This document shows, piece by piece, positions 58,065 through 64,000 of a stretch of 64,000 nucleotides of DNA (the stretch's first letter is position 1; each line of letters begins with the position of its first letter). Both the position numbers and the translations under genes were made by a program. Under the pieces are notes generated by a model, which was not told the DNA's origin, ran no database searches, and saw only the letters and a program-made list of their open reading frames with translations. Location: NCBI RefSeq assembly GCF_000482325.1, contig NZ_AXVA01000019.1, positions 82,747-146,746 on the forward strand, in the 5' to 3' direction. Source of the DNA: Bacillus sp. UNC438CL73TsuS30 (lineage in GTDB: Bacteria > Bacillota > Bacilli > Bacillales > Cytobacillaceae).

Positions 58065-58111
58065 ATCGTTTTATATCTATAAACATAGTTGATATGTCGA
58101 TATTTAAAGGA

Positions 58112-58129
58112 TTGGCACGAAATATGCAT
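58112..58129 (+). promoter_or_regulatory. Sigma-54 (-24/-12) promoter of the permease gene
   Basis: TTGGCACGAAATATGCAT with invariant GG and GC separated by 10 nt. The transcript would have a leader of about 185 nt; a weak cre-like AGATAGCGTTTACA lies at 58259-58272. Nothing else is seen in the gap 57981-58323. Confidence 0.85.
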
Positions 58130-58323
58130 ATTAGAATAATAGGGATAGTTTAAAAGTATAAGGGTAGAGGGAAAGTTGTACTGCCATAATAAGTGAGGGA
58201 GGAATCAAAGCCACGGCTATAATTTTCTGACTTTTCCAATAAGGGTGACTAGTCAAATAGATAGCGTTTACAAAAAATGAACGTTATCTTATAAGTTTTA
58301 CGACAACTTAAGGGGGAACATAT

Positions 58324-59676
58324 ATGGAAAAACAAGAGGTATCGTTTGAACGATCACTTACATTAACACATCTAGTTTTATTTGGACTTGCTTATTTAGC
58401 TCCGATGATTGTGTTTGGAATCTATGGGACGGTTGCAGAAGTAACCCATGGACTTGAGGCAAGCGCTTATTTGGTTGCCTTAATTGCAATGTTTTTTACT
58501 GCCTTCAGCTATACGCATATGGTTAAAGCTTATCCTGTTGCCGGATCTGCCTATACCTATACACGTAAATCTCTTAATTCACACCTCGGATTTATGGTCG
58601 GCTGGGCTACCCTGCTCGATTATGTCTTTATACCAATGGCCATCTGGCTGATTGGAAGTGCTTATTTGAATGCGGCATTTCCTTCTGTACCATCATGGTT
58701 ATGGATCCTCTTATTTATATTTGTTACAACCGCAATCAATATTCTTGGAATCAAATTGAGTACTAAGGTCAACTTTCTTATGATGGTGTTTCAATTTTTA
58801 GTTATTGCACTATTTATTATTTTAAGTATTAAGAGCGTATTAGGCGGTGGCGGTGCCGGTACACTTCTTTCCGTAAGCCCGTTCGTGAATACTCATGTTT
58901 CGTTTTCATTTGTCCTGGCTGGAGCATCAATTGCCTGCTACTCATTCTTAGGTTTTGATGCCATTTCAACCTTTACCGAAGAAACAAGAAATCCTGAAAA
59001 AACGATCCCAAGAGCCATCATTTTGACAACTGTTATCGGTGGATTGATTTTTGTTGTTTCTACCTATTTCACTCATTTAGCTCACCCGGATTTTACGCAT
59101 TTCAAAGCGGTAGATTCTGCAGGGTTTGAAATTGCTAAGCAAATAGGCGGGAACTTATTTAGCGCCATTTTCTTAGCAGGGATTATTATCGCCCAGTTTG
59201 CTTCAGGAATTTCCGCTCAAGCAAGTGCATCAAGATTGCTGTATGCAATGGGCCGCGATTCCGTACTTCCGAAAAAAATCTTTGGCTATCTCCATCCAAA
59301 GTTTAAAACACCTGTACTGAATATTCTTGTTGTAGCTGTGATTGGGTTACTGTCATTAAAGCTAAGTGTGTCAACTTCCACCTCATTTATAAACTTTGGT
59401 GCGTTTGTTGCCTTTATTTTAGTAAACGTTTCCGTTATTGCTCACTTTTATATAAAAGGCGGTAAACGGGCAGGAAAAGAAAAGATTTTCTATTTATTAT
59501 TTCCAGCCATAGGCTGCTGCTTCGATATTTGGCTGTTTGTAAATCTTGATAAAAATGCACTAATTTTAGGCGGTACTTGGGCAGTAATCGGATTTGTCTA
59601 TTTACTTGTTCTTACAAAAATGTTTAAAAAGCAGCCGCCGGAAATGCATTTTGAGGAAATGGATGAGGCTGTATAA
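58324..59676 (+). CDS. APC-family amino acid permease
   Basis: 450 residues, 12 predicted spans, amino acid-polyamine-organocation fold. Substrate-site phrase GIYGTVAEVTHG in span 1 and SFLGFDAISTFTEETRNPEKTIPRAI around span 6. AAGGGGGA precedes the ATG. First gene after the sigma-54 promoter, so it should import the inducing substrate: GABA, putrescine-type or another omega-amino acid is inferred from gabT/gabD. Confidence 0.92.
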   Translation: MEKQEVSFERSLTLTHLVLFGLAYLAPMIVFGIYGTVAEVTHGLEASAYLVALIAMFFTAFSYTHMVKAYPVAGSAYTYTRKSLNSHLGFMVGWATLLDYVFIPMAIWLIGSAYLNAAFPSVPSWLWILLFIFVTTAINILGIKLSTKVNFLMMVFQFLVIALFIILSIKSVLGGGGAGTLLSVSPFVNTHVSFSFVLAGASIACYSFLGFDAISTFTEETRNPEKTIPRAIILTTVIGGLIFVVSTYFTHLAHPDFTHFKAVDSAGFEIAKQIGGNLFSAIFLAGIIIAQFASGISAQASASRLLYAMGRDSVLPKKIFGYLHPKFKTPVLNILVVAVIGLLSLKLSVSTSTSFINFGAFVAFILVNVSVIAHFYIKGGKRAGKEKIFYLLFPAIGCCFDIWLFVNLDKNALILGGTWAVIGFVYLLVLTKMFKKQPPEMHFEEMDEAV

Positions 59677-59690
59677 GGATGAAAATAAGG

Positions 59691-59717
59691 GAAGGGCTTA
59701 GATGAAGCCCTTCTTTT
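59691..59717 (+). terminator. Terminator after the permease gene
   Basis: GAAGGGCTT / AAGCCCTTC around a 5-nt loop, then TTTTA. Read-through would be needed to express the next gene from the same promoter. Confidence 0.75.
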
Positions 59718-59739
59718 ATCGCTAATGGGAGGCATATAA

Positions 59740-60528
59740 GTGGAAAAAATCTATAGAATTGCACTCGCACAGCTAGCTGTAGCGGATGGAAATAAAGAAG
59801 AAAATTTAATAAAAATGGAATCTGCCGTTAAGAATGCGTGGAAGGAATCGGCAGATCTCTTGATTTTACCGGAATTAAACCTGACCGGCTTAGTATCGAA
59901 GGACCAATTGACAGGAATAGCAGAACCGCGCGAAGGGGAGAGTTTTAACCGGATTCAACGCATGCTGGCAGATTACCCTGTATCATTACTGTATTCTTTT
60001 CCAGAGTATGTCTCTGATGAGGAAATCTATATTACCTCCTGCTTGGTAGGGAAAGATGGCGAGGCATTGGCTTATTATCGTAAAACACATCTCTTTACTG
60101 AAGAAAATGAACTATTCAGCAAGGGGAACGAGCTTATAGCCTTGAGCCAAGACGGCCTTTCATTGGGGTTTCTCACCTGCTATGATATAGAATTTCCTGA
60201 GCCGGCAAGGGCACTTGCATTACAAGGGATAAATCTCTTAATCGTCAATTCGGCCAATATGGCACCATACGAATATATCCATCGCTTATTTATTCAGTCA
60301 AGAGCGCTCGAAAATCAAATCTTTGTGGTTTACTGTAATCGCATCGGGGCAAATTCAAAATATGAGTATCATGGGCAAAGTGCAGTCATTGGGCCGGATG
60401 GAAAAATCATTACGGAAATTGCTGACGATGTTGAAACGGTGCAAATCATTGATCTTTCTTTCGAGAATTTTAAAAAATCTAGCGCTGTTTTCGACTATTT
60501 ATCTGACAGGAGAAGAGAACTCTATTAA
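59740..60528 (+). CDS. Carbon-nitrogen hydrolase (nitrilase family amidase)
   Basis: 262 residues, complete catalytic triad: Glu45 (LPELNLTG), Lys115 (YYRKTHLF) and Cys147 (LTCYDIEFPE). GTG start after GGGAGG. Family members hydrolyse amides or N-carbamoyl compounds in the cytoplasm. Placement between an amino acid permease and gabT suggests it releases an omega-amino acid or keto acid from an amide, for example 4-aminobutyramide or 5-aminovaleramide; this is inference. Confidence 0.88.
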   Translation: MEKIYRIALAQLAVADGNKEENLIKMESAVKNAWKESADLLILPELNLTGLVSKDQLTGIAEPREGESFNRIQRMLADYPVSLLYSFPEYVSDEEIYITSCLVGKDGEALAYYRKTHLFTEENELFSKGNELIALSQDGLSLGFLTCYDIEFPEPARALALQGINLLIVNSANMAPYEYIHRLFIQSRALENQIFVVYCNRIGANSKYEYHGQSAVIGPDGKIITEIADDVETVQIIDLSFENFKKSSAVFDYLSDRRRELY

Positions 60529-60540
60529 TCCATTTAATTA

Positions 60541-60566
60541 TGAATAGCGATTATTCACTTTTGAAT
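60541..60566 (+). promoter_or_regulatory. Upstream activating sequence for gabT
   Basis: ATTCA-CTTT-TGAAT at 60553-60566 has the same half-sites as those at 58025 and 58046; an extra TGAAT lies at 60541-60545. Confidence 0.7.
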
Positions 60567-60608
60567 GATATTTCTCTGTGATTGATTGTAAAATGGGAAT
60601 TAACGCGC

Positions 60609-60625
60609 TTGGCACACTTCTTGCA
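60609..60625 (+). promoter_or_regulatory. Sigma-54 (-24/-12) promoter of gabTD
   Basis: TTGGCACACTTCTTGCA is a near-perfect match to the sigma-54 consensus with GG-N10-GC. It lies 43 nt after the activator site and 44 nt before the gabT ATG. Confidence 0.93.
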
Positions 60626-60668
60626 TTATAGATTAGTAGTTGAATAAATTAAAAAAGGGGTTAATAAC

Positions 60669-62012
60669 ATGAGTACAACAACTAAAACAATTGAACTTAA
60701 AACATCTATTCCAGGGCCAAAAGCACAAGCCCTTTTAGAAAGAAGAGCAAATAATGTACCGGTTGGAGTATCGAATAATGTTCCATCCTTTGCAGCAAAA
60801 GGTAATGGAGCAATCTTAGAAGATGTGGACGGAAATGTTTATATTGATTTAGCTGGAGCGATTGGTACACAAAATACAGGTCATTGCCCGCCAAAAGTGG
60901 TTGAAGCATTAACAGAGCAAATTCAAAAGTATCTTCACCCAGGCTTTAACGTGATGATGTACGAACCATATATTGAACTTGCTGAAAAGTTAAACGAAAT
61001 TACACCTGGTTCCCATGCGAAAAAGACCTTTTTCCTAAACAGCGGTGCAGAAGCAGTTGAAAATGCAGTGAAAATTGCTCGTAAATATACAGGAAGAAAG
61101 GCTATTCTCTCTTTTGACCGTGCCTTCCATGGTAGAACACTACTGGCAATGTCATTAACAAGTAAAGTGAAACCTTACAAATTTGGTTTTGGTCCATTTG
61201 CACCGGATACGTATAAAGTACGCTACCCTTATTATTATCGTGCGCCATTCGGTGTAAGCCAGGAAGAGCTTGATGCAAATCTATTACATCAACTTGAGGA
61301 CTTTTTCAAATCTGAAGTTCCTGCAGAAGAAATTGCAGCGATTATTATGGAACCCGTTCAAGGTGAAGGCGGATTTATTGTTCCGTCCAAGACCTTTGTA
61401 CAAGGCGTGAAACGGATTTGTGAACAACATGGTATTCTATTTATTGCGGATGAAATCCAAACCGGTTTTGGACGAACAGGGAAAATGTTCGCGATTGAAC
61501 ACTTTGATGTTGTTCCAGACCTGATGACTATGTCAAAATCAATCGCTGCCGGGTTGCCACTTAGTGCTGTAACAGGCCGTGCTGAAATTATGGATGCTGC
61601 TGCACCGGGAGAAATTGGCGGCACGTATGGCGGAAGTCCGCTTGGATGTGTGGCCGGCTTAAAGGTAATTGAAACGATTGAAGAAGATCAACTTCTCGAT
61701 CGCGCAAATGTAATTGGCGAAAAAATTATCTCTCGTTTCAACAGTTTAAAAGAAACATATGATGTAATTGGTGATGTCCGCGGATTAGGTGCAATGTGTG
61801 CGGTTGAACTTGTAAAAGATCCGCAAACAAAAGAGCCTGACAAGGACTTAACGAACAAGCTTGTTGCAGAATGTCAAAAGCAAGGTGTGATTGTACTAAG
61901 TGCTGGATTATACGGTAATGTACTTCGCTTCCTTTCTCCGCTTGTCATTACCGATGATCAATTAGATGAGGCTCTTGATATAATTGAAGCCATATTTAAA
62001 AAATTGGTTTAA
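60669..62012 (+). CDS. gabT: 4-Aminobutyrate aminotransferase
   Basis: 447 residues, class III PLP aminotransferase. Cofactor residues in NSGAEAVENAVKIARKYTGR, the Asp of FIADEIQTGFGRTG and the PLP-Lys in MTMSKSIAAGLP. It transfers the amino group of GABA (or a related omega-amino acid) to 2-oxoglutarate. AAAAGGGG ahead of ATG; gabD starts 19 nt later. Controlled by the sigma-54 promoter directly upstream. Confidence 0.94.
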   Translation: MSTTTKTIELKTSIPGPKAQALLERRANNVPVGVSNNVPSFAAKGNGAILEDVDGNVYIDLAGAIGTQNTGHCPPKVVEALTEQIQKYLHPGFNVMMYEPYIELAEKLNEITPGSHAKKTFFLNSGAEAVENAVKIARKYTGRKAILSFDRAFHGRTLLAMSLTSKVKPYKFGFGPFAPDTYKVRYPYYYRAPFGVSQEELDANLLHQLEDFFKSEVPAEEIAAIIMEPVQGEGGFIVPSKTFVQGVKRICEQHGILFIADEIQTGFGRTGKMFAIEHFDVVPDLMTMSKSIAAGLPLSAVTGRAEIMDAAAPGEIGGTYGGSPLGCVAGLKVIETIEEDQLLDRANVIGEKIISRFNSLKETYDVIGDVRGLGAMCAVELVKDPQTKEPDKDLTNKLVAECQKQGVIVLSAGLYGNVLRFLSPLVITDDQLDEALDIIEAIFKKLV

Positions 62013-62031
62013 AAGAATAGGAGTGTTTTAG

Positions 62032-63450
62032 ATGAAAAAGCATCTTTTAATAGATGGACAATGGAAGGAAACGAAAGAGTACCGTCCATTATACAGTCCT
62101 TACAATAATGAACTGCTGGCTGAAATTGCCTATGCTGATGCACAGGATGTAGATGATGCGATTGCAGCTGCCGAGAAGGCAAGACCTGTTATGGCAAAAA
62201 TGCCGGCACATCAACGTGCATCGATTTTAGAAAAATTAGTCGAGCTTTTAACGAAAAATGAAGAAGAATGTACCCGTTTGCTCGCACTTGAAGCGGCAAA
62301 GCCTTGGACGACAGCAAAGGCTGAGGTAGCGCGGACAATTATGACCTATAAATTTGCAGCGGAAGAAGCAAGACGTATTCATGGGGAAACGATTCCTCTG
62401 GATGCAGCCCCAGGCGGAGAAGGCCGGATTACGTTTACGTTAAGGGAGCCAGTCGGCGTAGTGGCAGCGATTACTCCATTTAACTTTCCGATGAATTTAG
62501 TGGCTCATAAAGTTGGTCCAGCGATTGCAGCAGGGAATACAGTCGTATTGAAGCCGGCATCACAAACGCCGTTAACTTCCATTTTCTTAGCGGAACTGCT
62601 TCAAGAAGCGGGCTTACCTGATGGCGCCATCAATGTGGTAACAGGAAGTGGAAGTGTTGTCGGCGACCGCTTAATCCAGGATGACCGTGTAAAAGTCATT
62701 ACCTTTACAGGCAGTCCTGCGGTAGGAATTGGTCTCCGCAATAAAGCCGGATTGAAGAAGGTAACCCTTGAGCTTGGCTCCAACTCTGCGCTAATCGTTG
62801 ATAAAGGTGTCGACATTGATTCGATTATCCCAAGAACCGTTACTGGTGCCTTTTCCTTTGCCGGCCAGGTTTGTATTTCATTACAAAGGGTTTATGTCCA
62901 TGAAGACCTATATGAGGAGTTTATCGAAAAATTCGTTGCCCAAACGAAGACATTGAAACTCGGCAGCCCGCTTGATCCAAGCACAGATGTTTCTGCTGTT
63001 ATCAGTCCGAAAGATGCTGAAAGAGCACTATCGTGGATTGAGGAAGCAAGGCAGTCCGGCGCAGTTGTTGCAGCGGGTGGCGGGCGTGAAGGAAATATTG
63101 TTGAGCCAACCGTTCTATTAAATGTTGATCCGAAACAAAAGGTTTCCTGCCAAGAGGTATTTGCACCAATTGTTATGATTAACAAAGTGGCTTCCGTTGA
63201 AGAAGCTATTGCCTATGTGAATGATTCAAGATACGGACTTCAAGCGGGAATCTACACAAATGACATCTTTAAAGCACTTCATGCAGCCGAAGAACTAGAA
63301 GTAGGCGGCGTCATGATTAACGACATCCCAACCTTCCGCGTCGACCACATGCCTTACGGCGGCGTAAAAGAAAGCGGAATCGGACGCGAAGGCCTAAAGT
63401 ATGCCATTGAAGAAATGACCGAAATAAAATTAATCAGCATTAAAAAATAG
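62032..63450 (+). CDS. gabD: Aldehyde dehydrogenase, probable succinate-semialdehyde dehydrogenase
   Basis: 472 residues, ALDH superfamily. Catalytic Cys in GQVCISLQ, Glu in LELGSNS, NAD motif FTGSPAVGIGL. The GQVCISLQRV active-site version is found in several semialdehyde dehydrogenases besides GabD, so the exact aldehyde is less sure than for GabT. It completes conversion of GABA to succinate. The last 49 codons have 23 C-ending against 5 T-ending codons; the first 36 have 4 and 13. A palindromic terminator follows. Confidence 0.9.
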   Translation: MKKHLLIDGQWKETKEYRPLYSPYNNELLAEIAYADAQDVDDAIAAAEKARPVMAKMPAHQRASILEKLVELLTKNEEECTRLLALEAAKPWTTAKAEVARTIMTYKFAAEEARRIHGETIPLDAAPGGEGRITFTLREPVGVVAAITPFNFPMNLVAHKVGPAIAAGNTVVLKPASQTPLTSIFLAELLQEAGLPDGAINVVTGSGSVVGDRLIQDDRVKVITFTGSPAVGIGLRNKAGLKKVTLELGSNSALIVDKGVDIDSIIPRTVTGAFSFAGQVCISLQRVYVHEDLYEEFIEKFVAQTKTLKLGSPLDPSTDVSAVISPKDAERALSWIEEARQSGAVVAAGGGREGNIVEPTVLLNVDPKQKVSCQEVFAPIVMINKVASVEEAIAYVNDSRYGLQAGIYTNDIFKALHAAEELEVGGVMINDIPTFRVDHMPYGGVKESGIGREGLKYAIEEMTEIKLISIKK

Positions 63451-63466
63451 AGTGTGAATTAGACAA

Positions 63467-63497
63467 AATTCGGGTGGTGCCACCACCCGAATTTTTC
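63467..63497 (+). terminator. Rho-independent terminator of gabTD
   Basis: AATTCGGGTGGTG and CACCACCCGAATT form a perfect 13-bp palindrome around one C, followed by T. The GGTGGTGCCACC centre resembles the intergenic repeat head. Confidence 0.9.
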
Positions 63498-63534
63498 ATT
63501 TTTGTTTTTCCGATTTTAAATCTAAAAAAATATA

Positions 63535-63647
63535 TTGACGAATGTGTTTTAATGTTATATTCTAATTAAGTCGCTTCGGAAGTGAGTGAAACAAAAATTA
63601 TTCAAAAATAACTTTTTGTTGACTTACCTCAAACGAAATGATACAAT
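63535..63647 (+). promoter_or_regulatory. Tandem rRNA operon promoters
   Basis: P1: TTGACG (63535-63540), 17 nt, TATTCT (63558-63563). P2: TTGACT (63619-63624), 17 nt, TACAAT (63642-63647). Both have optimal spacing, as in Bacillus rrn operons. A boxA-like TGTTCTTTGAAAACT follows at 63683-63697. Confidence 0.85.
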
Positions 63648-63788
63648 AAATCTTGCCGCTTAAACGAGCGGTAAAGAAAATTTGTTCTTTGAAAACTAAA
63701 CAAACAAAAACGTCAACAAACAATAATAATCATGTTTCTTCTATTATATAGAGAACATGAGCCAACGTAACAAATGAGCTATATCAAC

Positions 63789-64000
63789 TTTCTTGGAGAG
63801 TTTGATCCTGGCTCAGGACGAACGCTGGCGGCGTGCCTAATACATGCAAGTCGAGCGAATCAATAGGAGCGCAGCTCTTTTGGTTAGCGGCGGACGGGTG
63901 AGTAACACGTGGGCAACCTGCCTGTAAGACTGGGATAACTTCGGGAAACCGGAGCTAATACCGGATAATCCTTTTCCTCTCATGAGGAAAAGCTGGAAGT
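63789..64000 (+). rRNA. 16S ribosomal RNA (5' partial)
   Basis: Conserved start GGAGAGTTTGATCCTGGCTC and hypervariable V1 (GAATCAATAGGAGCGCAGCT) with GGCGGACGGGTGAGTAACAC; cut by the right edge. The mature 5' end is placed by analogy with B. subtilis and may be off by a few bases. The V1 sequence is of Bacillaceae type. Confidence 0.97.

Overview
The window is chromosomal DNA of a low-GC Gram-positive bacterium of the family Bacillaceae (Bacillus/Neobacillus type). This rests on the 5' end of a 16S rRNA gene at the right edge, strong AGGAGG-type ribosome sites, lipoprotein lipoboxes, YesM/YesN two-component pairs, YtrA-type GntR regulators, cre-like sites, and close resemblance of many proteins to Bacillus families (PbuE, NupC, GuaD, YhcX, GalT of the Gram-positive type). 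No prophage, insertion sequence, tRNA or CRISPR array was seen; the horizontal-looking DNA is limited to small intergenic repeats.

Layout. (1) 1-6711: a two-component system (kinase cut by the left edge) followed by an MglBAC-type galactose/methylgalactoside ABC importer. (2) 6955-10737: a YtrA-type GntR/ABC operon plus an ECF sigma factor; 10788-11603 is an opposing phosphotransferase-like gene. (3) 11738-15956: a cobalamin riboswitch in front of a B12-independent class I ribonucleotide reductase (nrdA, nrdB, flavodoxin). (4) 16120-18839: a second, separate YtrA-type GntR/ABC operon. (5) 19034-21747: an orphan branched-chain amino-acid type binding protein with CodY-like boxes, then an M20 carbamoylase-like hydrolase. 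(6) 21866-40085: a complete galactoside utilisation locus: two-component system, sugar ABC importer, GH2 beta-galactosidase, GH36 alpha-galactosidase, galKETM and a LacI-family regulator. (7) 40127-49977: DedA protein, guanine deaminase, two MFS transporters, an orphan ModA, an HxlR regulator divergent from an MFS/aldo-keto reductase pair, and a 1136-residue secreted subtilase. (8) 50267-54292: a purine nucleoside module (nupC, pbuE, deoD) with a TrmB-like regulator and a shared palindromic operator. (9) 54515-63450: a GNAT-nitrilase fusion with a replaced catalytic cysteine, then a sigma-54 regulated GABA-type catabolic cluster (activator, APC permease, amidase, gabT, gabD). (10) 63451-64000: tandem rRNA promoters and the start of 16S rRNA.

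How the genes work together. Galactosides enter through two ABC importers, each next to its own YesM/YesN pair, are hydrolysed in the cytoplasm by GH2 and GH36 enzymes and passed into the Leloir pathway. Nucleosides enter by NupC, DeoD cleaves them and PbuE exports bases. A sigma-54 activator likely turns on uptake and transamination/oxidation of GABA or a similar omega-amino acid.

The most unusual signals are non-coding: a five-copy palindromic intergenic repeat with local tandem duplications at its border; a shift to C-ending codons in the last 30-50 codons of genes next to these palindromes; a 17-bp hairpin lying exactly between a perfect Shine-Dalgarno and the deoD start; two identical-half-site operators at nupC and pbuE; and two phase-regular tandem arrays (21-bp and 52-bp) behind the two glycosidase genes.
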